A stretch of 64,000 nt of DNA. Origin: AP-16 sp963755055. GTDB lineage: Bacteria > Pseudomonadota > Alphaproteobacteria > Rhizobiales > Xanthobacteraceae. The stretch spans positions 53,171 through 117,170 of the forward strand of contig CAVWIS010000045.1 of assembly GCA_963755055.1 (NCBI GenBank). The letters are read 5' to 3'. A program made the translations under genes and the position numbers. The notes beneath the pieces were generated by a model, which had not been told where the DNA came from, made no database searches, and saw nothing but the letters and a program-made list of their open reading frames with translations. Every line of letters begins with the position of its first letter. The first letter of the stretch is position 1. This document shows positions 53,797 through 62,218 of the stretch, piece after piece.

Positions 53797-54444
53797 TCAG
53801 CGCAGCCGATAGGCCGCCAGGAAGGCGCGCACCGCGATGTCGACCACGTGGGCGATCCGCTCGTCGGTCGGGCGGTCGGCGAAGTGAAACAGCATCGGCT
53901 TGAAGGTTCCGGCCTGGCAGGTCTCCAGGAACTGCGCGGCGGTGACCGCGCAGTCGTCCACCTGCAGGATGCCGGCTGAGACCTGATCCTCCAGATAGCG
54001 CGCGATCGTCGCGATGCCCTTGGCGGGACCGGCCTCGTAGAAGCGCTTGCCGACTTCCGGCATGCGGTCGGCAATGCCGATGATGGTGCGCAAAGCCGAG
54101 AGCGCAGCGGGGCGGCACAGGAAACGGATGTAGTCGGCGCCGACCCGCCGGAGCACCGCGCCGACGTCGTGATCGGCCGAGTCGAGGGTGAAGACCTGCT
54201 CGGCCTGGGACAGGCACTCCTCCTCGAAGATCGCCTCGAACAGCCGCTCCTTGCTGTCGAAGTAGACGTAGAGCGTGCCCTTCGACACGCCGGCCGTGCG
54301 GGCGATCTGTCCCATGCTGGCGCCCTCGAACCCTTGGGCGAGAAACACCTCGCGGCCCCCGGTCATGATCTGGCGGCGCTTGGCGGTATCCTGGTGCTCA
54401 GAGGCCGTCTGGCTCGGCCGTGTTTCGGTCGTGGTCGTCGACAT
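53797..54444 (-). CDS. TetR-family repressor of the divergent efflux genes
   Basis: This 215-residue TetR regulator has the N-terminal HTH GFEGASMGQIARTAGVSKGT followed by LYVYFDSKERLFEAIFEEE, and a C-terminal TetR_C-type ligand domain. It is divergent from the HlyD-MFS pair, with two identical 19-bp palindromes in the shared gap. It most likely represses both its own gene and the pump until a toxic ligand binds. The ATG at 54444 overlaps no other gene; 15 bp separate it from the nearer palindrome. Confidence 0.9.
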   Translation of the reverse strand: MSTTTTETRPSQTASEHQDTAKRRQIMTGGREVFLAQGFEGASMGQIARTAGVSKGTLYVYFDSKERLFEAIFEEECLSQAEQVFTLDSADHDVGAVLRRVGADYIRFLCRPAALSALRTIIGIADRMPEVGKRFYEAGPAKGIATIARYLEDQVSAGILQVDDCAVTAAQFLETCQAGTFKPMLFHFADRPTDERIAHVVDIAVRAFLAAYRLR

Positions 54445-54459
54445 GTCAGCAAATCCCTG

Positions 54460-54478
54460 TGACCGAACCGTTCGGTCA
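54460..54478. promoter_or_regulatory. TetR operator, copy 1
   Basis: TGACCGAAC-C-GTTCGGTCA is a perfect 9+9 palindrome around one central base. It lies between the repressor start and the overlapping promoters. An identical copy is at 54517, 57 bases centre to centre. Confidence 0.85.
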
Positions 54479-54481
54479 GTA

Positions 54482-54513
54482 TTGACATAGGCTGCGGACG
54501 CACGTATGTCAAC
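54482..54513. promoter_or_regulatory. overlapping divergent promoters
   Basis: On the plus strand TTGACA (54482) is followed after 17 bases by TATGTC. On the minus strand the complementary bases again give TTGACA, a 17-base spacer and TATGTC. So one 32-bp symmetrical block can serve as both promoters, each -35 box overlapping the other's -10. The TetR palindromes flank it on both sides. Confidence 0.65.
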
Positions 54514-54516
54514 GGC

Positions 54517-54535
54517 TGACCGAACCGTTCGGTCA
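54517..54535. promoter_or_regulatory. TetR operator, copy 2
   Basis: This is the same 19-bp palindrome as at 54460. It lies just downstream of the plus-strand -10 box, where bound repressor would block transcription of the efflux genes. Confidence 0.85.
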
Positions 54536-54573
54536 ACGGATAGTTCTGGAAAAACTATATCACGGAGACAGCG

Positions 54574-55872
54574 ATGTTCAGGGATCGCGACAACGCCCTC
54601 AAGGCCGGCGAGCTTTTCGATGAGCCCACGTCGGGCGCCCCGCCACAGGCCCCGCTCGAGCCCGCCGGGCGCGGCGATCCGGCTGACCGCACCGGCCGGG
54701 AGCTCGCGCCGCGACGTGACCTCGGCGAGACGGTGCCGGCGGTGATCGCGCCGGATGCGGGCGCGGCTTCGGACACCCGGCGGAGCAGCGGGAGGAAGCC
54801 CCGCGTTCCGCGCCGGGTTGTGGCGGCGGTCGCGGCGCTGCTCGTGGCCGGCGCCGGCGCCTGGTACGGCCACCAGTGGTGGACCGTCGGCCGCTTCATC
54901 GTGTCGACCGACGACGCCTATGTGGGGGCGAACAACACCACGCTGGCGGCGAAAATTTCCGGCTACGTGTCGACGGTCGGCGTCGACAACAACGCCCGCG
55001 TCCGTGCCGGCGACGTGATCGCCACCATCGACGACGGCGACTACCGGCTCGCCGTCGATGCGGCGCGCAACAAGGTGGCGACCCAGCAGGCGACGATCGA
55101 CCGGATCGGCCGGCAGGCCACAGCCCAACAGGCGACGGTCGACCAGGCCCGCGCCCAGCTCGCGTCCTCGCAAGCCGGCGCCACCCGTGCCGAGCAGGAG
55201 CTCGACCGCCAGCAGGCGCTGGCCAACCGCGAGTTCGCCAGCCGCCAGCGGCTCGAGCAGGCCCGCGCCGAGCGCGACCAGGCCGCCGCCGCGGTCAAGA
55301 GCAACCAGGCCGCGGTCGAGGCCGCGCTCGCCAATGTCGCCGTGCTCGAGGCGCAGAAGGAGGAGGCCGCGCGCAGCCTCAAGGAGCTCGAGACCGCGCT
55401 CGCCAAGGCCGAGCGGGATTTTTCCTTCGCGGTGATCCGCGCGCCGTTCGACGGCGTGATCGGCAATCGCGCGGTGCAGACCGCCGATTTCGTGCAGCCT
55501 GGCCAGCGGCTCGCGAGCCTCGTCCCGCTCGACGCGGTTTTTGTCGACGCCAACTTCAAGGAGACCCAGCTCGCCCGGCTGCGGCCCGGCCAGAAGGTGT
55601 CGATCACCGTCGACGCGCTGCCCGACCGCAGCATCGACGCGACGGTCGAGAGCGTCGCCCCGGCCTCCGGCTCGACCTTCGCGCTGCTGCCGACCGACAA
55701 CGCCACCGGCAATTTCACCAAAATCGTGCAGCGCGTCCCGGTGCGCATCCGCGTGCCGGCGGCCGTCGCCTCCGAGGAGGTCATGCGTCCCGGCATGTCG
55801 GTCGTGGTGCGCGTCGATACCAGGGCGGATCCCGCCCAGGTCGCGCAGGTCGCGACCCGCCGCGTGCAGTAA
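54574..55872 (+). CDS. HlyD/EmrA-type membrane fusion protein
   Basis: This 432-residue periplasmic adaptor has a long polar N-terminus, one membrane helix at about 82-98 (VVAAVAALLVAGAGAWYG) and the lipoyl half-motif (IVSTDDAYVGANNTTLAAKI, SGYVSTVGVDNNARVRAGDV). A coiled-coil hairpin runs at about 165-285 (rich in Q, A, R, E) and the second lipoyl/barrel half follows (FAVIRAPFDGVIGNRAVQTA; LVPLDAVFVDANFKETQLAR). It connects the MFS pump encoded next to an outer-membrane channel. It is the first plus-strand gene after the TetR operators. Confidence 0.9.
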   Translation: MFRDRDNALKAGELFDEPTSGAPPQAPLEPAGRGDPADRTGRELAPRRDLGETVPAVIAPDAGAASDTRRSSGRKPRVPRRVVAAVAALLVAGAGAWYGHQWWTVGRFIVSTDDAYVGANNTTLAAKISGYVSTVGVDNNARVRAGDVIATIDDGDYRLAVDAARNKVATQQATIDRIGRQATAQQATVDQARAQLASSQAGATRAEQELDRQQALANREFASRQRLEQARAERDQAAAAVKSNQAAVEAALANVAVLEAQKEEAARSLKELETALAKAERDFSFAVIRAPFDGVIGNRAVQTADFVQPGQRLASLVPLDAVFVDANFKETQLARLRPGQKVSITVDALPDRSIDATVESVAPASGSTFALLPTDNATGNFTKIVQRVPVRIRVPAAVASEEVMRPGMSVVVRVDTRADPAQVAQVATRRVQ

Positions 55873-55904
55873 CGGACGATCCTGAGAACCGAGCGAGAGT
55901 TCCG

Positions 55905-57500
55905 ATGGCCTCCGCCCAGACCATGACCGCCGCAATGCCGGTCCCGGCCGCCGCGCCTGCGGACGACCGCATCGACCCGCGCCGGCTCGTCGCCTTCCTC
56001 GCCATGGTGTTCGGGATGTTCATGGCGATCCTCGACATCCAGATCGTCTCGGCCTCGCTGACGGAAATCCAGGCCGGGCTCGCCGCCTCGGCCGACGAGA
56101 TCTCCTGGGTGCAGACCGCCTATCTCATCGCCGAGGTGGTGATGATCCCGCTCTCCGGCTTCCTGTCGCGCGCGCTCGGCACCCGCATCGTGTTTGCCGG
56201 CGCCGCCGCCGGCTTCACCGCGGCGAGCGTCATGTGCGGCCTGTCCACCTCGATCACCGAGATGATTTTCTGGCGCGCCGTGCAGGGTTTCATCGGCGGC
56301 GGCATGATCCCCACCGTGTTCGCCACCGCCTTCATCATCTTTCCGCGCTCGCGCCTCGCCTTCGTCTCGCCGATGATCGGGCTGGTGGCGACGCTCGCGC
56401 CCACCATCGGGCCGACCGTCGGCGGCTATCTCACCGACGCACTGTCCTGGCACTGGCTGTTCTTCGTCAACGTCATCCCCGGCATCGGCGTGACGCTCGC
56501 CGCGCTCGCGCTGATCGACTTCGACAAGCCGGATTTCGCCCTGCTGCGCCGCTTCGACTGGTGGGGCCTCTTGTTCATGGCCGGCTTCCTCGGCTCGCTC
56601 GAATACGTGCTGGAGGAGGGCCCGCGCAACGACTGGTTCGCCGACCAGACGATTTTTGCCTTCGCCTGGGTGTGCGGGATCTCCGCCGTGCTTTTCTTCT
56701 GGCGCGTGCTGACCACGCCGGTGCCGATCGTCGATCTCAGGAGTTTTTCCAACCGCAATTTTTCGCTGGGCTCGCTGTTCTCCTTCATCCTCGGCATCGG
56801 GCTCTACGGGCTGACACTGCTCTATCCGCTCTATCTCGGCCGCGTCCGCGGCTACGACGCGCTGATGATCGGCGAGACCATGTTCGTCTCCGGCCTCGCC
56901 ATGTTCCTCACCGCGCCGGTCGCCGGCCGGCTGGTGGCGAAGATGGATCCGCGCGCCATGCTGGCCTTCGGCTTCGTCAGCTTCGCGGTCGGCACCTGGT
57001 GGATGAGCTACGTGACCCGCGACTGGGATTTCTGGGAGCTGGTGTGGCCGCAGATCTTTCGCGGCGTCGGCATGATGTTCGCCATCGTGCCGATCAACAA
57101 CGTGGCGCTCGGCTCGCTGCCGCCGGAGCGGGTAAAGAACGCCTCCGGCCTCTACAACCTGATGCGCAATCTCGGCGGCGCCGTCGGGCTCGCCGGCATC
57201 AACACGCTGCTCAACGACCGCACCGACCTGCATCTCGTCCGCCTGCACGAGGCGCTGACCTGGGCGCGCGGGCCGGCAGTCGAGACGCTCGACAGCCTCG
57301 TCGCCCGCTTCCACAGCTACGGCGCCGACGCCAAGGCCATGGCGCTGAAGCAGCTCACCATGATCGTCCACCGCCAGGGCCTGGTCTTGGCGTTCGAGGA
57401 CGTGTTTCTCGTGCTTGCCGTCCTGTTCGTCGGCATCGCCGTCCTGACCCTGGTGATGAAGCGGCCCGGCCCGGCCCCCGCCGCTGGCGAGGCGCATTGA
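55905..57500 (+). CDS. DHA2-family MFS multidrug transporter (EmrB-like)
   Basis: This 531-residue protein has about 14 membrane helices. It begins FLAMVFGMFMAILDIQIVSA and EISWVQTAYLIAEVVMIPLS, the EmrB/QacA (DHA2) pattern. WRAVQGFIGGGMIPTVFATA and APTIGPTVGGYLTDALSWHW (motif C) follow. It exports drugs or toxic aromatics by proton antiport through the fusion protein encoded 32 bp upstream. The C-terminal helix is followed by a short polar tail (GPAPAAGEAH) and then a palindromic repeat. Confidence 0.92.
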   Translation: MASAQTMTAAMPVPAAAPADDRIDPRRLVAFLAMVFGMFMAILDIQIVSASLTEIQAGLAASADEISWVQTAYLIAEVVMIPLSGFLSRALGTRIVFAGAAAGFTAASVMCGLSTSITEMIFWRAVQGFIGGGMIPTVFATAFIIFPRSRLAFVSPMIGLVATLAPTIGPTVGGYLTDALSWHWLFFVNVIPGIGVTLAALALIDFDKPDFALLRRFDWWGLLFMAGFLGSLEYVLEEGPRNDWFADQTIFAFAWVCGISAVLFFWRVLTTPVPIVDLRSFSNRNFSLGSLFSFILGIGLYGLTLLYPLYLGRVRGYDALMIGETMFVSGLAMFLTAPVAGRLVAKMDPRAMLAFGFVSFAVGTWWMSYVTRDWDFWELVWPQIFRGVGMMFAIVPINNVALGSLPPERVKNASGLYNLMRNLGGAVGLAGINTLLNDRTDLHLVRLHEALTWARGPAVETLDSLVARFHSYGADAKAMALKQLTMIVHRQGLVLAFEDVFLVLAVLFVGIAVLTLVMKRPGPAPAAGEAH

Positions 57501-57547
57501 TCCCTCGTGATCGCATGGGAGCTTGCCGCACGCTCGGCGCCTCTTCT

Positions 57548-57682
57548 CCCTCTCCCCGCTCTTTGCGGGGAGAGGGTCGGGGTGAGGGGCCCTTGCGGCG
57601 CTGTGCGGCGCACGTTGCGCGGCGGCGCCCCCTCACCCGCCGCGCTTCGCGCGTCGACCTCTCCCCGCACGCGGGGAGAGGT
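57548..57682. repeat. GC-rich palindromic intergenic element, copy 2
   Basis: Hairpins CCCTCTCCCCGC/complement (57548-57576) and ACCTCTCCCCGC/complement (57657-57682) flank an inner GTGAGGGGC...CCCCCTCAC pair. It has the same design as the copy at 42615. It follows the efflux gene and may end its transcript. Confidence 0.8.
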
Positions 57683-57796
57683 GGAGCCCGCGGCGATTCC
57701 TCGTCGTATGCGATCGCCCTGCTGTCGATCGACCTGCTCGCGGTCCGCGGCTCCGCGCGCTATGATGCGAGCGTGCTGCCCGAGATGAGGTAACCC

Positions 57797-58249
57797 ATGC
57801 GCAGGACGATCCTGGCTGTTGCGGCCATCGTGACAATGTTCGGCGTGGCGCCGGCGCGTGCAGCCGACGGGCCGCAGCAGGAGGCCAACAAGAAAGCGGT
57901 AGTCGAGCTCTACGACAAGGCCCTCAACCAGAAGGACTTCGCAGCGGCCTCAAAGTATTTCGGGCCGCGCTATATCCAGCACAATCCGACCGCGCCCGAC
58001 GGCATCGCCGGCTTCGAGAAATTCTTGGCCTTCCTGCGCGAGAAATTTCCCGCCTCGCACAGCGAGATCAAGCGGGTTTTCGCCGACGGCGACTACGTGA
58101 TCCTGCATGTCCACGCGGTCCGCGAGCCCGGTACGCGGGGCGCTGCGATCGTCGACATTTTTCGGCTGGAGAACGGAAAAATCGTCGAGCACTGGGACGT
58201 CCGCCAGGAGGTTCCGGAAAAGGCCGCCAACGACAACGGCATGTTCTAG
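57797..58249 (+). CDS. exported SnoaL/NTF2-like protein
   Basis: This 150-residue protein has a signal peptide (TILAVAAIVTMFGVAPARAA, cut after ARA) and a SnoaL-like cone fold: NKKAVVELYDKALNQKDFAA, YIQHNPTAPDGIAGFEKFLA, DYVILHVHAVREPG and IVDIFRLENGKIVEHWDVRQ. Family members include polyketide cyclases and predicted ester-cyclases; the active-site His/Asp positions (QHNP, EHWD) are kept. Its gene is ten bases before that of the intradiol dioxygenase, so the two are probably co-expressed in the periplasm. Confidence 0.82.
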   Translation: MRRTILAVAAIVTMFGVAPARAADGPQQEANKKAVVELYDKALNQKDFAAASKYFGPRYIQHNPTAPDGIAGFEKFLAFLREKFPASHSEIKRVFADGDYVILHVHAVREPGTRGAAIVDIFRLENGKIVEHWDVRQEVPEKAANDNGMF

Positions 58250-58259
58250 GAAGACTGTC

Positions 58260-58850
58260 ATGACGATGGACACGGGGCGGACGCGGCGCCAAGTCATCAC
58301 CGCCGCGATCATCGCCGGGCTCTCCGGCTCGCGGGCTGTCGCGCAGGATCGCATGGCGCCGACGCCGGCCTGCCACGACGGCGACGAGGCGACCTTGCGG
58401 CAGACCGAGGGGCCGTATTTCAAGCCGAAATCGCCCGAGCGCAGCGACCTGCGCGAGCCCGGCATGACCGGCGAGCCGATCTGGCTCACCGGCTTCGTGC
58501 TGACGCGAGCGTGCCGGCCGGTCGGCAAAGCGCTTGTCGACCTGTGGCACGCCGACGACAAGGGCGGCTACGACAATGCCGGTTTTCGCCTGCGCGCCCA
58601 CCAGTTCACCGCGGCCGACGGCCGCTATGCGTTCCGCACCTTCGTGCCCGGCCTCTACGTGCCGCGCACCCGGCATTTCCACCTCAAGGTCCAGGCGCCG
58701 GGAAAGCCGGTGTTGACCACGCAGCTCTATTTTCCCGACGAGCCCGCCAACGGCGGCGACGGCCTGTTCCGCCGCGAGCTGGCGATGCGTGTGGCCCACG
58801 CCGAGGACGGCTTCATGGCGCGCTTCGATATCGTGCTCGACCTCGGCTGA
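58260..58850 (+). CDS. exported intradiol ring-cleavage dioxygenase-like protein
   Basis: This 196-residue protein begins with a Tat-like signal (TRRQVITAAIIAGLSGSRAV, ending AQ). The intradiol dioxygenase core follows: QTEGPYFKPKSPERSDLREP, VGKALVDLWHADDKGGYDNA, GRYAFRTFVPGLYVPRTRHF and HLKVQAPGKPVLTTQLYF. The non-heme Fe(III) ligands would be two Tyr (GGYDN and GLYVP) and two His (RHFHLKV). Cytoplasmic enzymes of this fold cut catechol or protocatechuate between the hydroxyls; the exported form may act on larger phenolics. It is short compared with protocatechuate 3,4-dioxygenase beta (about 235). Confidence 0.83.
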   Translation: MTMDTGRTRRQVITAAIIAGLSGSRAVAQDRMAPTPACHDGDEATLRQTEGPYFKPKSPERSDLREPGMTGEPIWLTGFVLTRACRPVGKALVDLWHADDKGGYDNAGFRLRAHQFTAADGRYAFRTFVPGLYVPRTRHFHLKVQAPGKPVLTTQLYFPDEPANGGDGLFRRELAMRVAHAEDGFMARFDIVLDLG

Positions 58851-58869
58851 AGGGCGCGAGAGCCGAAAC

Positions 58870-59394
58870 ATGCCGGAGCCCGCGCCCGCGCCGCAATCCC
58901 AGGCCGAGAAGGCCTTCCCTGTATCGTGGGACCAGTTCCATCGCGATGCCCGGGCCCTCGCCTGGCGGCTCGCCGGGGCCGGGCCGTTCCGGGCGATCGT
59001 CTGCATCACCCGCGGCGGGCTGGTGCCGGCCGCGATCGTCGCCCGCGAGCTCAACCTGCGCATCATCGAGACCGTGTGCGTGGCGAGCTACCACGACTAC
59101 AAGACCCAAGGGGGCTTGCAGGTGCTCAAGGGCGTGGCCGAGCATGTCGTCTCCATCGGCGGCGGGGCCGGGGCGGGCGTGCTGGTCGTCGACGACCTGG
59201 TCGACACCGGGCAGACCGCGCAGATCGTGCGCGCCATCCTGCCGAAAGCCCACTTCGCCGCCGTTTACGCCAAGCCGCTGGGCCGGCCGCTGGTCGACAC
59301 CTTCATCACCGAGGTGTCGCAGGACACCTGGATCTATTTCCCCTGGGACACCGGGCTTGCTTTCCAGCCGCCGATCCGCGATGGCGGAGCCTGA
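58870..59394 (+). CDS. gpt: xanthine phosphoribosyltransferase-like protein
   Basis: This 174-residue type I PRTase has the PRPP loop GVLVVDDLVDTGQTAQIVRA and the N-terminal VSWDQFHRDARALAWRLAGA with AIVCITRGGLVPAAIVAREL, as in E. coli-type xanthine-guanine PRTase (Gpt). The C-terminal WIYFPWDTGLAFQPP is also Gpt-like. It salvages xanthine and guanine with PRPP. The following small gene overlaps its 3' end by 14 bases. Confidence 0.87.
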   Translation: MPEPAPAPQSQAEKAFPVSWDQFHRDARALAWRLAGAGPFRAIVCITRGGLVPAAIVARELNLRIIETVCVASYHDYKTQGGLQVLKGVAEHVVSIGGGAGAGVLVVDDLVDTGQTAQIVRAILPKAHFAAVYAKPLGRPLVDTFITEVSQDTWIYFPWDTGLAFQPPIRDGGA

Positions 59395-59779
59395 GGCCGC
59401 GCGCCGCGCGCGGGGAGCGAGGGCCATGGTCGATCCGAAAGACGGTCCGATCGATCCGACGATCGACGAAGAGGAAGCGCAGGCGGAGTTCGACCAGTTG
59501 TGCGACCGGCTGCTGCTGCGCGTCACCGAGTTCGCCGAGGAAGAGCAACTGGGCGACGCGGTGCTCGCCACCATGCTGCTGCAGCTAGCGATCTCGACCC
59601 GGATGATGGCCTACGTGGTCTCGGTCGACAAACCCTCGAGCTTCGGCCTCAAGCTCGACCTCGACCGTTTCCGCCGCGACATCGAGGAGTCGCTGCGCGA
59701 GATGAAGAAGCGGGCCGACGAGTTCATCGGCGAGGCCAGGGAGGCGATCGCCGCGGCGGAGCGGGATGAGGGGAAATGA
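59381..59779 (+). CDS. small conserved helical protein, unknown function
   Basis: This 132-residue acidic protein starts at the ATG at 59381, which overlaps gpt, or at the ATG at 59426. After a polar N-terminus (IDPTIDEEEAQAEFDQLCDR) there are two helices: GDAVLATMLLQLAISTRMMA and DRFRRDIEESLREMKKRADE. It has no signal peptide or catalytic motif. The overlap with gpt suggests co-translation. I do not recognise the family. Confidence 0.65.
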   Translation: MAEPEAARRARGARAMVDPKDGPIDPTIDEEEAQAEFDQLCDRLLLRVTEFAEEEQLGDAVLATMLLQLAISTRMMAYVVSVDKPSSFGLKLDLDRFRRDIEESLREMKKRADEFIGEAREAIAAAERDEGK

Positions 59780-59860
59780 CGGCGTGCGATGGCGCAGGGA
59801 AGGTGTGGCCGCCGCCAGCGCTTCCCGCTTCGGCGCACCCGGTGCTAGAAGCAGGCCCGC

Positions 59861-59947
59861 GCGGACGTGGCGGAACCGGTAGACGCAAGGGACTTAAAAT
59901 CCCTTGAGGGCAACCTCGTGCGGGTTCGATTCCCGCCGTCCGCACCA
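59861..59947 (+). tRNA. tRNA-Leu (anticodon UAA), CCA encoded
   Basis: GCGGACG and CGTCCGC form the acceptor stem, with A as discriminator and an encoded CCA. The anticodon arm GGGACTTAAAATCCC shows TAA. A long variable arm (TTGAGGGCAACCTCG) and the T loop GGTTCGATTCC are as expected for a class II leucine tRNA. Confidence 0.96.
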
Positions 59948-60535
59948 TGGTAAAAATATAAACATCCCAGTGGCTTCCTGTGGGCCAAACAGACTTTCTT
60001 CACAACGGTGCTAGAGCGTCAGATCTCTCTTCGGGTAACACCAGGGTAGCACACTCGCCCGGCGATCCGATTAGCCCCCAAAAGGAAGCCCCCCGGCTCT
60101 GCCGGGGTGACAGTAGCAGTTCGACTTTTACGGCAGTGGTCGAGAGGTGAGGACCGTTTCGGGCGGGCCTTTGGGGCGGTCGGTCTTATCGAGCCTTTCC
60201 TTCGAGCCGCAGCGGATTGGGACGGCACAGCGGAAAACGGGGTAGGGGGGTAACGCCAGTGAGTTTCGTCGGGGCGCCGCAGGCGGTCCGACCGGGAGCG
60301 CTTTTGCGATCCCGTCCAGCCGCTTTGAGCGGCTCCCGTCCTAAGGCCTCCGGCTCTGCCGGAGGACATTTACTCGAACAAGACCGCTTGATACCGAACC
60401 GCTTCGGCCTGCTTCGGTCGGCACTGCCATGCGGCGAGGCCGTTGTTGCCCGAACGGCCCGTTTTCGCAGGAGAATGGCCCCCTAAGTAGCAGTTCTGAT
60501 CCACGATTCGTGGAGAGTGACGATGCCGCGCTCAG
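59948..60535. other. 588 bp after tRNA-Leu without a gene; two related hairpins
   Basis: No credible gene is seen. Hairpins of similar sequence are at 60089-60106 (CCCCGGCTCTGCCGGGG) and 60346-60364 (CCTCCGGCTCTGCCGGAGG). The base composition is mixed, as in decayed accessory DNA. Confidence 0.5.
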
Positions 60536-60790
60536 GTGATACCCGCAATCTACTACCTCCGCGCATTCTCTGATGCTGGCGGCCTGTCTAGTTACGGAAA
60601 CAGTCTGACGGATATGTATCGCCAAGTCGGAATTTACACGGGCCGCATTCTCAAAGGAGAAAAACCCGCTGACCTGCCGGTTATGCAGGCTACCAAGTTC
60701 GAGTTCGTGATTAATCTCAAGACCGCCAAGGCGCTCGGCCTTAACATCCCGCTGACAGTGCTCACACTCGCGGACGAGGTGATCGATTAG
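60536..60790 (+). pseudogene. 3' fragment of a TrpX-type ABC substrate-binding protein gene
   Basis: The 84 residues contain IPAIYYLRAFSDAGGLSSYG, DMYRQVGIYTGRILKGEKPA and KTAKALGLNIPLTVLTLADE. This is the C-terminal quarter of the ABC-type uncharacterised (TrpX/ABC_sub_bind) receptors that are abundant in Bradyrhizobium. The rest of the gene is absent upstream. It is a truncated remnant. Confidence 0.8.
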
Positions 60791-60972
60791 AGATGCTATT
60801 GCTGCGCCCGCGCACGGGGGGAGCTCTTGGCACAAAGGCCGACCCCACCCGGTTTGGCCCGGCACGGCTCCGGTCACGGGGTACAGCGGCCGCGCGCGAG
60901 AGGGACCATCGACGTGGCCGGCGCTCCCGCTTGTGACCCATACGAGACCTTCCCGAGGTAATCACCCCAATT

Positions 60973-61248
60973 CTAGTCAGACCGTAATTGCTCTTTAGAA
61001 TCGATTGCCGCATTGCTCAAAGTATTGGCGATGGTCATGTCCAAGTCCCTTCCCGTAAGCCTCCGAGATGCGGCGCCCAGCTGTTCGATTTTTGAAAATT
61101 GATTTACAATTTCGTAAACGCCACCATAGTTCATGAAATACCATCCTCTCATCAACTCGATTTTCTGCTCGGCAAATTTTTCCAAGGTTGGCTTAAAATC
61201 GCCACTCACTAGTCCAATGAAAACCTTCTTATACCATTGGCGGATCAC
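60973..61248 (-). CDS. AT-richer ORF of unknown function
   Basis: This 91-residue open frame with a GTG start includes KPTLEKFAEQKIELMRGWYF and EIVNQFSKIEQLGAASRRLT. It is clearly lower in GC than the window and resembles nothing I know. It begins inside the end of the IS630-like remnant, so it could be the decayed 3' part of a captured gene. Confidence 0.3.
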   Translation of the reverse strand: MIRQWYKKVFIGLVSGDFKPTLEKFAEQKIELMRGWYFMNYGGVYEIVNQFSKIEQLGAASRRLTGRDLDMTIANTLSNAAIDSKEQLRSD

Positions 61249-61475
61249 AGTGAATTCATGATGTATGGAAACGACGTCATGGATTGGACCATCTTGGGGT
61301 TGCGCTCGATGTAGAGCGCGGCCTCCACGAGCTGGTCACAGACCTCGTCCATCGATTTGGCTGCGTAGTTCATGAAAATGTTTTCGCGGATCTCTTCCCA
61401 GATGTGCTCTTGGGGATTTAACTCAGGTGAATAAGCGGGCAGGAAGGCCAGCGCGACATTGGCAGGACTTAAGCG
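61245..61475 (-). mobile_element. IS630-family transposase, C-terminal remnant
   Basis: Read on the minus strand the region encodes LAFLPAYSPELNPQEHIWEE, then IRENIFMNYAAKSMDEVCDQ and a stop at 61247-61245. This is the third-acidic-residue end of the DDE domain of IS630-family transposases. The upstream two thirds are missing. Confidence 0.75.
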
Positions 61476-61574
61476 CGGAGTGTCGTACGTTCAGCAGAGG
61501 AGGTGGCCGAACCCTTGACGCGCAGCGCACGACTGACAGACATGTAATTGCCCATATAGGAGGTTCACCCCCGT

Positions 61575-61766
61575 ATCCACGATGTTATCGGCGAGCCCAC
61601 GCTCGGTGACGCCATCTTGGATCGCATCGTCCACAACGCCTACCGGCTCGAGCTCGATGGCCCGTCCATGCGCAAGCTCAAAGCCACCGAAGGAATTGAC
61701 CCGCCGGCGCAGTCCGCGGTGACGACTGCAGCCGATGGCAAGCCGCCCAAGGGAGCAAAGAAATGA
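61575..61766 (+). mobile_element. IS21-family IstB ATPase, C-terminal remnant
   Basis: The frame reads IGEPTLGDAILDRIVHNAYR then LELDGPSMRKLKATEG, the end of the IstB helper ATPase of IS21 elements, and stops at 61766. Nothing of IstA remains in the window. Confidence 0.8.
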
Positions 61767-61957
61767 CACGCAGGCCCACCATCCCGGCCGCCCCCGTGGG
61801 TCAACAGGCACCTCCCGCGCGCGCCGCTGCGTCAGCCGTGGGGGCACTCCGCAGCGCGCGCGGGTCCCTCCTGTTGACTACGGGGACGGCCTCCACCGCG
61901 CTTGACACCGAACGAGAACACTGAGATCAGCAAATGCACCTGACGGCGCTGTCACAC

Positions 61958-62026
61958 TGGTCGCGATCGATCGGAACGGGTGGTCGCGATGCGTCGGAAC
62001 GAGTGGTCACGATCGTCGGAATGCGC
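61958..62026. repeat. IS21-type terminal multiple repeats (3 x 23 bp)
   Basis: Three tandem units begin TGGTCGCGATCGATCGGAAC, TGGTCGCGATGCGTCGGAAC and TGGTCACGATCGTCGGAATG. Tandem terminal repeats of this length are usual at IS21 ends, and the unit block lies downstream of istB as expected. Confidence 0.75.
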
Positions 62027-62166
62027 AGCTTGTCCCGGCCATCAGCGTCTTTGCCAATGCAAGCGCCTTCGCTGCGCACAGGGAAGATATCTGCGACCTC
62101 CAGCGTTGGACGGGACATGGCGCCGTTACGCCGGCGGCTGGTCCCTCCCGTTCTTCGCCGGTGAGG

Positions 62167-62218
62167 CCTGTCACTCATAACGGCGTGGTTGTAGGTTCGA
62201 GTCCTTCCAGCCCCACCA
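62167..62218 (+). pseudogene. 3' fragment of a tRNA-Met(CAU)-like gene
   Basis: The sequence from CCTGTCACTCATAACGGCG through GGTTCGAGTCC to CCAGCCCCACCA reads as anticodon arm (CAT), variable loop, T arm and acceptor 3' strand with CCA. The matching 5' half (GGGGCTG...) is absent. Such 3' halves are typical leftover attachment sites of integrative elements that use tRNA genes. Confidence 0.65.

Noticed and set aside
55041..57497. An 818-residue minus-strand frame opposite the efflux genes
   Set aside because: It is antisense to well-supported HlyD and MFS genes and has the composition of a mirror frame.
60341..60877. A 178-residue minus-strand frame (LEINHELELGSLHNRQVSGF)
   Set aside because: It is antisense to the TrpX-type receptor fragment; such frames are often mis-annotated opposite that gene family.
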